Assembly (NCBI GenBank): GCA_947003675.1
Contig: CAMQPJ010000019.1
Coordinates: forward strand, 1 to 11,887
Length of the DNA stretch: 11,887 bases
Direction of reading: 5' to 3'
From: an uncultured Collinsella sp.
Lineage (GTDB): Bacteria; Actinomycetota; Coriobacteriia; Coriobacteriales; Coriobacteriaceae
The notes beneath the pieces are model-generated. The model worked only from the letters and a program-made list of their open reading frames with translations. It was not told the DNA's origin and made no database searches. A program made the position numbers and the translations under genes. Positions within the stretch are counted from its first letter, which is position 1; every line of letters begins with the position of its first letter. Below, in pieces: positions 1 through 7,247 of this stretch.

Positions 1-1
1 C

Positions 2-76
2 TGGCTCCCCGGGTAGGACTCGAACCTACAACAGCGCGGTTAACAGCCGCGTGCTCTACCATTGAGCTACCGAGGA
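2..76 (-). tRNA. tRNA-Asn (anticodon GUU), CCA encoded
   Basis: The minus strand folds into a complete cloverleaf of 72 nt plus an encoded CCA tail. The 7-bp acceptor stem (TCCTCGG with CCGGGGA) holds one U4-G69 wobble pair. The D arm is GCTC/GAGC. The anticodon stem CGCGG/CCGCG closes the loop CTGTTAA, placing anticodon GTT at 42-44 (AAC on the plus strand), which reads asparagine codons AAC and AAU. The T arm is GTAGG/CCTAC with loop TTCGAGT. The discriminator base is G73. The window ends just past the CCA, so its terminator or any tRNA neighbour lies outside. It has its own promoter upstream and need not depend on the sigA transcript. Confidence 0.97.
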
Positions 77-106
77 ATAGGTGCGTGCTCTCAAGCAACG
101 AAATTA

Positions 107-134
107 ATTATACGGACGATTGGACGAAGGGCAA
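107..134 (-). promoter_or_regulatory. Promoter of tRNA-Asn
   Basis: Reading the minus strand, TTGCCC (129-134) is followed after 16 bp by a perfect TATAAT (107-112). Transcription would begin near position 100, leaving a leader of roughly 20 nt before the mature tRNA 5' end at 76. The -35 box matches TTGACA at four of six positions. The region is AT-rich compared with the genes around it. This is a sequence-based prediction for a housekeeping (sigma-A type) promoter. Confidence 0.75.
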
Positions 135-160
135 GAACTTTTTTGAGAATTTTTCCGACC

Positions 161-216
161 TAGTCATTGGGGACGTTCTTAAACGACTAGTCATTCAAGA
201 ACGTCCCCAATGACTA
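161..216. repeat. Perfect 20-bp inverted repeat with 16-nt loop (REPIN-like)
   Basis: The arms 161-180 and 197-216 are exact reverse complements over 20 bp, and each carries the core CATTGGGGACGTTCTT. The 16-nt loop (181-196) holds the 8-bp palindrome GACTAGTC (185-192). The 9-mer CTAGTCATT occurs at 160-168 and again inside the loop at 187-195. Neither strand has a T-run directly after the hairpin, so it does not look like a classical intrinsic terminator, although such a long stem could stabilise an RNA 3' end. The form, with two inverted copies of a short GC-rich word in an intergenic gap, resembles REP/REPIN elements mobilised by RAYT (Y1) transposases. No transposase is present here. Confidence 0.85.
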
Positions 217-221
217 CATGA

Positions 222-255
222 AAGCGCCCCCGAGCGGATGTACCTGAGGGCGCTT
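222..255 (-). terminator. Weak terminator-like hairpin after sigA
   Basis: Ten bases after the sigA stop, the minus strand reads AAGCGCCC, an 18-nt loop, then GGGCGCTT (arms 248-255 and 222-229). This gives an 8-bp GC-rich stem that can extend by about two pairs. Only three Ts follow, so intrinsic termination would be inefficient unless helped by the long inverted repeat immediately downstream or by Rho. The position is right for the end of the operon. Confidence 0.5.
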
Positions 256-264
256 CTTGCTTGA

Positions 265-1605
265 CTAGCTTTCGATGTAGTCCTTAAGCTTGCTGCTGCG
301 GCTGGGATGGCGGAGCTTGGCCAGGGTCTTGGACTCGATCTGGCGGATACGCTCGCGCGTGACGCCAAACTCGCGACCGACTTCCTCGAGCGTGCGGGGA
401 TGTCCGTCGACAAGGCCAAAGCGCAGCTCGATAACCTTGCGCTCGCGATCGGCAAGCGAATCGAGCACCTGAGTGAGCTGCTCCTGCAGCATGGAGAAGC
501 TGGCGGCATCGGGCGGGACGATAGCCTGGGAGTCCTCGATGAAGTCGCCCAGCTGGGAATCCTCTTCCTCGCCAATCGGGGTCTCGAGCGACACGGGCTC
601 CTGCGAAATCTTCTGGATCTCGCGGACGCGGTCGGCGCTCATGTCCATCTCGGCACCGATCTCCTCGGGAGTCGGGTCGCGACCCAGGTCCTGGAGGAGC
701 TGGCGCTGCACGCGGACGAGCTTGTTGATGGTCTCGACCATGTGCACGGGAATACGGATGGTGCGGGCCTGGTCGGCAATAGCGCGCGTAATGGCCTGAC
801 GGATCCACCACGTGGCGTACGTGGAGAACTTAAAGCCCTTCTGGTAGTCGAACTTCTCGACGGCGCGGATCAGACCGAGGTTGCCCTCCTGGATCAGATC
901 CAGGAACAGCATGCCACGGCCAACATAGCGCTTGGCGATGGAGACGACCAGACGCAGGTTTGCGCTGATGAGCGCCTGCTTGGCCTCAAGACCAACGTTC
1001 TCGATACGCGTAAGACGACGCATCTCGGCGCGCGTGAGTTCAATCTCGCCCGCATCGGCAGCCTCGAGCTTCTCGGTAGCCTCGAGACCGGCCTCGATCT
1101 TCATGGCCAGATCGACCTCTTCAGATGCGGTCAGCAGGTCGACCTTACCGATCTCCTTGAGGTACATACGAACCGGATCGCCGGTCAGCATCACCGTGGA
1201 GGCATCGATGCCGCGCACGCGCGAACGCGAACGAGACGTGCGCACGGTGCGCTTCTTCTTGCTCTTGGAAGAGCCCATCTCGGCATCGGCCTGGCGGGCC
1301 ATCTTAAGCTCGTGATCGTCAAGCGAGCCGGAATCGTGCTCGTCATCGTCGAAATCATCGGTATCGTTATCGTCATCGTCGACGTCCATCGGGGCGTCGT
1401 CGTTTCCGCTCGCGGAGATAATCTGGATGCCGCTGTTGCGCAGCGCGGAATACACCGCGTTGAGCTGCTCATCAGAGACATCGATATCCTTCAGGGCGAC
1501 CTGAATCTCGTCCTCGGTTACCGAAGTCCTGTTTGAGCCGTTGCCCATGAGCTTTGCAACGTAGGATTCCAGCCCAGTACCCGTGCTCTCAGTCTTTTTT
1601 GGCAC
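265..1605 (-). CDS. sigA: RNA polymerase sigma factor SigA/RpoD (primary sigma-70)
   Basis: Housekeeping sigma factor of 446 aa that directs RNA polymerase to -35/-10 promoters. Region 1.2 starts at [12 protein letters not shown] (143-154). Region 2 spans about 211-295, with the core-binding and -10 melting motifs [19 protein letters not shown] (236-254) and [15 protein letters not shown]. Region 3 is about 296-360. Region 4 contains the helix-turn-helix [19 protein letters not shown] (406-424). The N-terminus has an unusual charge split: an acidic Asp-rich stretch (about 69-99), then a basic Lys/Arg/Ser stretch (113-132). The start is GTG at 1603-1605, preceded by GGGAG five bases upstream. 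The stop is TAG, with a second in-frame TAG 17 codons on. It lies 110 nt after dnaG, the classic primase-sigma pairing, and probably has its own promoter in that gap. Confidence 0.97.
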   Translation of the reverse strand: MPKKTESTGTGLESYVAKLMGNGSNRTSVTEDEIQVALKDIDVSDEQLNAVYSALRNSGIQIISASGNDDAPMDVDDDDNDTDDFDDDEHDSGSLDDHELKMARQADAEMGSSKSKKKRTVRTSRSRSRVRGIDASTVMLTGDPVRMYLKEIGKVDLLTASEEVDLAMKIEAGLEATEKLEAADAGEIELTRAEMRRLTRIENVGLEAKQALISANLRLVVSIAKRYVGRGMLFLDLIQEGNLGLIRAVEKFDYQKGFKFSTYATWWIRQAITRAIADQARTIRIPVHMVETINKLVRVQRQLLQDLGRDPTPEEIGAEMDMSADRVREIQKISQEPVSLETPIGEEEDSQLGDFIEDSQAIVPPDAASFSMLQEQLTQVLDSLADRERKVIELRFGLVDGHPRTLEEVGREFGVTRERIRQIESKTLAKLRHPSRSSKLKDYIES

Positions 1606-1620
1606 AGATTCTCCCTTCGT

Positions 1621-1663
1621 AGTCCACAGGACTCATTACTTTAGCACACACATAGACGTCTAT
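1621..1663 (-). promoter_or_regulatory. Candidate sigA promoter with 12-bp palindrome
   Basis: The 110-nt gap between dnaG and sigA holds TGCTAAAGT on the minus strand, an extended -10 type element with its hexamer at 1638-1643. No good -35 box is visible. Eight bases further upstream is the perfect 12-bp palindrome ATAGACGTCTAT (1652-1663), placed where a repressor or activator operator would sit. Just downstream, AGTCC-TGT-GGACT (1621-1633) could form a small 5-bp hairpin at the very 5' end of the predicted RNA. The stretch is clearly more AT-rich than the coding DNA. Promoter activity and operator function are both inferred. Confidence 0.45.
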
Positions 1664-1715
1664 ACCCAAAATAAAGACAGGATATAGGCGAGAATACGCT
1701 GGTTGACCACAACAT

Positions 1716-3845
1716 CTAGGCCTGATCGGCACCCGCGGTCTCCAAACCGATCAAACGGAACGGGTCGGCCACGCCACCGATCGACTTTTGGAGCTCGCGC
1801 TGGCGCTGTGAATCTTGCACCGCCTGCACAGTCAGCACGCGACGGGCCTCATCGTCGAGTGAACGGTCCTGACGCAACTTGGCCTGCGCGGCTCGCATGC
1901 GACGTTTGATGGTGTAGAGCTCGAGCGTATCGAGCATAAAGACGATGTTCGTCTCGGTCGGGTGCTTACTCGTTGCCGAGATGCGCCCGGCGCTGACAAG
2001 CGATGCCGCCTCGGGACACACCGCGCGTGCCGCATCCATGCATGCCGCAGGATCGGTTCCCGGCGGCGTTGCCAGCACGGCCCACGCAATGGACTCGTGA
2101 CGCGGGTCGACCCACTCAATAGAACAAATGCGATCGGCATACGTGCGGAACAAATCGGGGTAGCTCGTGAGCATCGTCAGCAGCTCGCGCTCCCCCGCCA
2201 GGGATTTCCGCTCCAGATCGGTCAAAACAATCGGCATCGACGGAGCTGACGCCGCGCTTGGACTATCGGCAACGGGCGCAGCGCTTTCCATTCCCGCCGG
2301 CACATCGATTGGCGGCAGGTCCTCGACGACCTCCACCGGTGCGGCCCCATAGGCATCAAGCGGAACGTAGTCGTACGGGTCCTCCTCGACCGGTGCGGAC
2401 ACCGGCGGCGTCGCACCCGCGGCCCAGGCACCGCGACCGGCACTGCGCGCACCAGCCGCACCGCCGCCCGAGCTTCGTCCCTGCGAACCGCCCGCGCGCT
2501 CAGCTTGCGCGCGTTGACGCTCGTAGTTCTGCTCACGCCGGCGCTCGGCATCCTCACGCTTGGCGACATCGCGAAACACGCGGCCCGAACTCGCGCGCAC
2601 GGTCTCCAGGTCCAAACCCAACAGGTCGGCAATCTGGATAAAGTACGTGTCGATCATATAGCTGTCACGCAGCGGATAGATGAGCGTCAGCGCATCCTCG
2701 AGCGCCTTGGCACGACCGCCCGGTGTGGTAATGTCGCTCGACTCCTGCAGCGAACGGTAGACAAAGTCCATGAGGGGCTCGGCCGCGTCAATGCGCGCCT
2801 GAAGCTCCTGACCGCCATGCGCCGTGATGAACTCCATGGGGTCGTTACCGTCGGGCAGCACCACGCAGCGCAGGTCCATCGAATCCTGCTCGATAAACTG
2901 AATCGCGCGGCGAGCAGCCTTTTGACCGGCGGCGTCGCCGTCAAACATATAGACAATGCGCTTGGCAAAGCGGGTAAGCGTCTTTACGTGATGTTCCGTC
3001 AGCGCAGTGCCCAGCGTGGCGACGACGTTTTTGATCCCCGCCTCCCAGCAGGCGATGCAGTCGGTATAGCCCTCCACCACGATGGCGGTATCCTGCGCGA
3101 CGATAAACTCCTTGGCCCAGTTAAAGCCATAGAGGTTTCGTTTTTTATGAAACACGCTCGTCTCGGCGGTGTTGAGGTACTTGGGCTGTCCATCGCCCAT
3201 GATGCGCCCGCCAAAGGCGATATTGTGACCCTGTTCATCAAAGATGGGAAACATCACACGGTCGTAAAAGCGGTCCGCGAGCTGTCCGCGCCCACGGCTT
3301 ACGGCCACGTTGGCGTCGATCATCTCCTGCGGGGTAAAGCCCGCCTGAGACAGGTGCGAAACCAGCGCGTTGCGACCAGGCGCAAAACCCAGGCAGTAGC
3401 GTCGGCAGACATCGCCACCCATACCGCGGCTGGCAAAGTACTCGCGCGGACGGCTGTCCTTACCGCGCATAAGCATGGTGTGGTAGAACTGAGCCGTCTC
3501 GGCGCACAGGTCATAGATGCGAGCGCGCTTGGTGCCGCGATCGCGCTGCGCGCCGGTATCGTGCAGTTCAATGCCCGCACGATCAGCCAAATAGCGGATC
3601 GAATCGGGAAAACTCAGGTTCTCGCGCTTCATGATATAGGTAAAGACGTCGCCGCCCTCGCCGCAGCCAAAGCAGTGCCACACCTGCGTAGCAGGGATAA
3701 TGTGAAACGATGGGGTCTTTTCGCCATGAAACGGGCAGCAGCCCCAAAACTCATGGCCGCGGGGCTTGAGCTCAACCGTTTCCTGCACGATGGCAACCAA
3801 GTCTGACGCCGCGCGTACCTGATCTTTTTCCTCATCGCTAATCAC
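1716..3845 (-). CDS. dnaG: DNA primase DnaG
   Basis: Synthesises RNA primers for chromosome replication at the fork, working with the DnaB helicase. The 709-aa protein has the CHC2 zinc-binding domain (C37, H40, C58, C61), the primase core, and a TOPRIM domain with VVEGYTD (256-262, catalytic E258), FDGDAAG (301-307, D302 and D304) and DGND (332-335). A hydrophilic Gly/Ala/Pro-rich linker (about 430-540) leads to the C-terminal helicase-interaction domain (about 541-700). The linker makes it longer than a typical primase of about 600 aa. The start is GTG at 3843-3845, inside the ribF 3' end: the two genes overlap by 8 nt in GTGATTAG, and AGGGGG lies nine bases upstream, so translation is probably coupled to ribF. 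The stop is TAG. sigA follows after 110 nt. Confidence 0.97.
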   Translation of the reverse strand: MISDEEKDQVRAASDLVAIVQETVELKPRGHEFWGCCPFHGEKTPSFHIIPATQVWHCFGCGEGGDVFTYIMKRENLSFPDSIRYLADRAGIELHDTGAQRDRGTKRARIYDLCAETAQFYHTMLMRGKDSRPREYFASRGMGGDVCRRYCLGFAPGRNALVSHLSQAGFTPQEMIDANVAVSRGRGQLADRFYDRVMFPIFDEQGHNIAFGGRIMGDGQPKYLNTAETSVFHKKRNLYGFNWAKEFIVAQDTAIVVEGYTDCIACWEAGIKNVVATLGTALTEHHVKTLTRFAKRIVYMFDGDAAGQKAARRAIQFIEQDSMDLRCVVLPDGNDPMEFITAHGGQELQARIDAAEPLMDFVYRSLQESSDITTPGGRAKALEDALTLIYPLRDSYMIDTYFIQIADLLGLDLETVRASSGRVFRDVAKREDAERRREQNYERQRAQAERAGGSQGRSSGGGAAGARSAGRGAWAAGATPPVSAPVEEDPYDYVPLDAYGAAPVEVVEDLPPIDVPAGMESAAPVADSPSAASAPSMPIVLTDLERKSLAGERELLTMLTSYPDLFRTYADRICSIEWVDPRHESIAWAVLATPPGTDPAACMDAARAVCPEAASLVSAGRISATSKHPTETNIVFMLDTLELYTIKRRMRAAQAKLRQDRSLDDEARRVLTVQAVQDSQRQRELQKSIGGVADPFRLIGLETAGADQA

Positions 3846-4845
3846 GGATACTCACCCCCTGCTCACCCAAGTTATGACGGATATCGTCGATATTACCCTC
3901 GACGGTCGCGATAAGCTCGTCCAGGGAATCGAACACGCGAGACGGACGCAGCCAGCGCGTAAACGCCAGCGACACGGAAGCGCCATACAGGTCGCCCGCA
4001 TAGCCGATCAAGTTGGCCTCGAGATGCGCCGAGGCGGCATCATCGGCATAGGTCGGCGGCAGGCCGACGTTAACGGCAGCAGGCCATACGGTATCGTCGA
4101 CCAGCACCAGACCCTCATAGACGCCATCGGCAGGCACTTGGATGCCGTCGGGCACCTGGATGTTTGCCGTGGGAAAGCCCATGTCGGAGCCCTCGTGACG
4201 GCCAGCCGCCACAACGCCGCGCAGCATATAGGGACGGCCGAGAAGCTCTGCGGCCAGCTCCACATGACCCTGACCCAGCTCATGGCGGATACGCGTGGCG
4301 CAGATGGACTGCCCGTTAACGCAGAGCAGGTCGTGACCGTAAACGTCAACCCCACGCCCGGTGCCCCAGACACGCATCTCGGCAACGCCCGAAGCGCCGC
4401 CGCGGCCGAGCCTAAAGTCGCTGCCTACACGAATGGAGCGAATATCGACAACGCGCGACAACAGCGCCAGAAACCCGACATGGTCGAGTGCCGCCACGGC
4501 GGGCGTAAAGGGAACGGCCACCACCGCATCGACCCCAGTTTGAGCCAGGGCATGCAGGCGGTCGGCCGTCGTCATCAATTTTTGAGCGGGCGATGGACTT
4601 ACCACGACATCCGGATCAGGATCGAAGGTGACCACGACCGCTTTGCTGCCGTGGTCATGCGCATCGCGAATAACCGCATCGATCAGCTCTTGGTGCCCAC
4701 GATGTACGCCATCGAACACGCCAATGGCGATTGAAGCGGCACCCAAGAACTCGCACCCATCAAAAGCATCGGCAGAAACGATACGGGCCTCATCCAACTC
4801 ACCCGCGAAAAAAATACGCGCGAGCTCGTGGGGCGCCAGCATCAT
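3838..4845 (-). CDS. ribF: Bifunctional riboflavin kinase / FMN adenylyltransferase RibF
   Basis: Makes FMN from riboflavin and ATP, then FAD from FMN and ATP, in the cytosol. The 335-aa product is of normal family size. The N-terminal nucleotidyltransferase domain carries GVFDGVHRGH (42-51), the HxGH-type ATP-binding motif, and TRIR (184-187), equivalent to the STxIR motif. The C-terminal flavokinase domain starts near 203, with MGFPTAN (222-228) and Glu276 in the position of the catalytic base. I chose ATG at 4843-4845 because its A and TG overlap the truB stop in ATGATG, a 4-nt coupling overlap; the very next codon is also ATG, giving 334 aa. The open frame continues upstream to 5007, but those residues lie over truB and look nothing like RibF. 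The SD is weak (GGCGG), so coupling to truB is likely. The stop TAG overlaps dnaG. Confidence 0.95.
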   Translation of the reverse strand: MMLAPHELARIFFAGELDEARIVSADAFDGCEFLGAASIAIGVFDGVHRGHQELIDAVIRDAHDHGSKAVVVTFDPDPDVVVSPSPAQKLMTTADRLHALAQTGVDAVVAVPFTPAVAALDHVGFLALLSRVVDIRSIRVGSDFRLGRGGASGVAEMRVWGTGRGVDVYGHDLLCVNGQSICATRIRHELGQGHVELAAELLGRPYMLRGVVAAGRHEGSDMGFPTANIQVPDGIQVPADGVYEGLVLVDDTVWPAAVNVGLPPTYADDAASAHLEANLIGYAGDLYGASVSLAFTRWLRPSRVFDSLDELIATVEGNIDDIRHNLGEQGVSIRD

Positions 4846-5774
4846 CGAACACCGCCGATCGCCTGCGGAAAGACGTGCTCCATCACAAAGCGGCCGCCCT
4901 CGATACGAGCAAGCGCCTTCAATCCACCATCGAGCACCAGCGCAAACGGCGCCTTCGACGCATCGAAGTCCACAAGCGCACGCTCGACGGGAATGCGGCG
5001 GCCACAAAGCAGGTCGTCTGCAAGATTACCCGGCAAATCGACACGCGTGGCACCTAGGGCGGCGATGGGATCCAGAGCGAAACCGGCAGCGGTCTCGGCA
5101 GAGAGCTCCTCTACCGCATGACAGGCGCCAATGGAAACCACGCCGGAGGCCGTACGGCGCAGCGCGGAAATATGTGCAGCGCTATCGCAGGCACGACCCA
5201 GATCGCGAGCGAGCGCGCGAATGTAGGTGCCTTTGCTTACCGAAAACGCCACGGTCCAGACGCACGTATCGCCCTCGCCGCTCACGGCGATCAGGTCGGC
5301 GGCATAGATCTCGACGGGGCGCGGAGGCAAGTCTACCGCATTACCCTCGCGAGCACTCTTATTGGCGCGAACACCATTGACCGAGATGGCCGAAAAAGCT
5401 GGCGGCACCTGCAACTGCGGACCAAGCATAGCGGCAAGCTGCACACGGACGTAAGCGAGATCGTGCAGCTCGGGGGCAACGGGCACCGTGCGAACGGCCT
5501 CGCCCTCCGCGTCATCGGTGTTGGTCTCGACGCCAAACGAAATGTCGGCGACATAACTTTTGGTATCGAGGGTTAGCATGCCCAGCAGACGGGTCGCCTG
5601 GCCCACGCCCACCACCATGACACCCGAGGCCATGGGGTCGAGCGTACCGGCATGGCCGACGCGTCGCTCATGGAGGGCGCGTCGGCACTGCGATACCACG
5701 TCGTGGGATGTACAGCCCACCGGCTTATCGACGGCGAGCAGCATATTCAATTGAGAAGGCGTACGACGAGCCAT
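4842..5774 (-). CDS. truB: tRNA pseudouridine(55) synthase TruB
   Basis: Isomerises uridine 55 in the T loop of most tRNAs to pseudouridine. The 310-aa product shows the family motifs in order: LLAVDKPVGCTSHDVV near the N-terminus, HAGTLDPMASGVM (41-53) with catalytic Asp46, YVADISFG (74-81), SKGTYIRALARDLG (180-193) and LRRTASG (205-211), followed by a C-terminal region that could be a small PUA-like domain. The ATG start at 5772-5774 has only a weak GGA upstream, and a second ATG ten codons on (before LLAVDKP) is a possible alternative. It lies 15 nt after nrnA, and its TGA stop overlaps the ribF start. The rbfA-truB-ribF order is a common bacterial arrangement. Confidence 0.96.
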   Translation of the reverse strand: MARRTPSQLNMLLAVDKPVGCTSHDVVSQCRRALHERRVGHAGTLDPMASGVMVVGVGQATRLLGMLTLDTKSYVADISFGVETNTDDAEGEAVRTVPVAPELHDLAYVRVQLAAMLGPQLQVPPAFSAISVNGVRANKSAREGNAVDLPPRPVEIYAADLIAVSGEGDTCVWTVAFSVSKGTYIRALARDLGRACDSAAHISALRRTASGVVSIGACHAVEELSAETAAGFALDPIAALGATRVDLPGNLADDLLCGRRIPVERALVDFDASKAPFALVLDGGLKALARIEGGRFVMEHVFPQAIGGVR

Positions 5775-5789
5775 GTACCATCCAAAATG

Positions 5790-6833
5790 TTAGAGCTCGA
5801 CGGTCACCGAAGCGGGATCCTCCCCTACCAGCTCGGCCAGCATGGGAAGTGCCACGGCGAGCGTCTCGCGAATCGTTCCGTTGTTGGAAAAACCGGCGGC
5901 GGCATGATGCCCGCCACCGCCAAAGTTGGCAGCGATCTCGGACACATCGAGGTCACCCTTGGAGCGCAGGTTACCGCGTACCTTGGTATCGCCCTCAATG
6001 CCCTTCAGGAACAGGCAGACCTCCACGCCCATCACCGAACGCACCACATCGACCAGGCCGTCGCACTCATCCGAAGTGACGCCGCAAGCCTCGAGGTCGC
6101 TCTGGTACGCATAGCTATATGCCACGCGACCGTGCGCCACGGTCTTGATACGACCCATAACGATGGACTTGAGATGCAAGAACTCTACGCGCATGCTCTG
6201 GTAGACCTCGAGCGCGACGCGCGCCGGATCGGCACCGTGCGCGACCAGGCGCGAGGCGGCATGGAACGCAGCGGCATCGGCGTTTTGGTACTGAAAACGA
6301 CCGGTATCGGTCACCAGGCCGCACAGCAGGCAGGTCGCGACACCATCGCGAGCCACAATGCCGCAATTGTCCAAAAAGCGGTCGATGATCATGGCGCAGG
6401 CCGCGGCGCCGACGCACCTCAGGCTCAGCTCGGCAAATTCCTCGCGCGCCGGATGGTGATCGAAACACACCACATGCGACGAGCGGCGGAGCACCTTGGC
6501 TGAGTTGTTCAGACGCTCGACGACCGGCACGTCCACCGAGATGAACAGGTCCGGATTGCCGGTATACGCAGATGCCGGCACCAGACGGTCGGCGCCCTCC
6601 ATAAAGCGGTAAATACGCGGAACCGGGTCATCGTCTGCCAGCAGCAGGGCAATGTCCTTGTTGGGGAAAAACTTCATAAGCGAGAGGCCCAGACCCAGCA
6701 CGGAGCCCAGGGCGTCACCATCGGGAGACGTATGTCCCGAAATCGCAATGGAGGACGCACCCTCGATAAGCTCGAGGATGCGTCGCTGAATATCTGCAGA
6801 CTCGCACGATGCGAGGTCGGCGGAATTACTCAT
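5790..6833 (-). CDS. nrnA: DHH/DHHA1 phosphoesterase, NrnA-like nano-RNase / pAp phosphatase
   Basis: Members of this family degrade RNA oligomers of 2-5 nt and/or dephosphorylate 3'-phosphoadenosine 5'-phosphate. The 347-aa product has the metal-binding DHH domain: HTSPDGDALGS (34-44, with H34, D38 and D40), D101 in SVDVP, FDHHP (124-128) and LVTDTGRF (173-180). The C-terminal DHHA1 domain ends in NFGGGGHHAAAGF (303-315), the GGGHxxAAG substrate-binding loop. The start is ATG at 6831-6833, inside the last codons of rbfA (8-nt overlap, ATGAGTAA), with a strong AGGAGG at 6843-6848 nine bases upstream. The rbfA-nrnA-truB neighbourhood is common in Gram-positives and supports a role in RNA turnover. 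Whether it favours nano-RNA, pAp or cyclic-dinucleotide breakdown products cannot be decided from sequence. Confidence 0.93.
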   Translation of the reverse strand: MSNSADLASCESADIQRRILELIEGASSIAISGHTSPDGDALGSVLGLGLSLMKFFPNKDIALLLADDDPVPRIYRFMEGADRLVPASAYTGNPDLFISVDVPVVERLNNSAKVLRRSSHVVCFDHHPAREEFAELSLRCVGAAACAMIIDRFLDNCGIVARDGVATCLLCGLVTDTGRFQYQNADAAAFHAASRLVAHGADPARVALEVYQSMRVEFLHLKSIVMGRIKTVAHGRVAYSYAYQSDLEACGVTSDECDGLVDVVRSVMGVEVCLFLKGIEGDTKVRGNLRSKGDLDVSEIAANFGGGGHHAAAGFSNNGTIRETLAVALPMLAELVGEDPASVTVEL

Positions 6834-7236
6834 CTAAAGCTGCCTCCTGGGCGGCATCCGCAATTGGATAGCCGTCCTCGTCCTTTTCGATCGCAAGCGT
6901 GGCGGGAACGTTTTCCAGCGCGCGCGTGATGCGCTCGGCCTCATCGGTCGAGCGATCGATGCGAAAATCGAGCTCGGGCGTGACGCGCCAATCGAGCGAG
7001 CGGGCCAACAGGCTACGGATGCGGCCCTTGGCGCTGGCAAGCGCCTCCATGACCTCGTCGTAGCGGCTCGCGTCGCACGACACGTACACGCGCGCGAACG
7101 AGCGGTCCACCGCGACCTCGACCGCGGTCAGGGTGACCAGGTCGAGACGCGGATCGGAAACCTCAAAGAGCAGGATATAACCGAGCTTCTCGCGAAGCTG
7201 CTCGCCCAGACGGCGGGTTGCCTGCGTTTGCTTCAT
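6826..7236 (-). CDS. rbfA: 30S ribosome-binding factor RbfA
   Basis: Assembly factor that binds the immature 30S subunit near the 16S rRNA 5' region and helps late maturation. The 136-aa product has the single KH-like fold typical of the family: an N-terminal helix (QATRRLGEQLREKLGYIL), the signature EVSDPRLDLVTLTAVEVAVDR (25-45), a VYVSCDA strand, and the closing TPELDFRIDRSTDEAERI. An acidic tail of about 20 residues extends it slightly beyond the core. The ATG at 7234-7236 lies 11 nt after the infB stop. The infB stop itself forms part of its SD (TAGGGGG, 7244-7250), so translation is probably coupled to IF2 production. The stop TAA overlaps nrnA. Confidence 0.95.
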   Translation of the reverse strand: MKQTQATRRLGEQLREKLGYILLFEVSDPRLDLVTLTAVEVAVDRSFARVYVSCDASRYDEVMEALASAKGRIRSLLARSLDWRVTPELDFRIDRSTDEAERITRALENVPATLAIEKDEDGYPIADAAQEAALDE

Positions 7237-7247
7237 AGCGCTACCCC

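Noticed and set aside
2505..3806. 433-aa plus-strand frame antisense to dnaG, and the similar 409-aa frame antisense to sigA (307-1536)
   Set aside because: Both lie wholly over well-supported genes and show no domains, promoter or SD.
4846..5007. Upstream extension of ribF to an ATG at 5007
   Set aside because: The 54 extra residues lie over truB, are Cys/Arg-rich and unlike RibF. The start overlapping the truB stop is far more likely.
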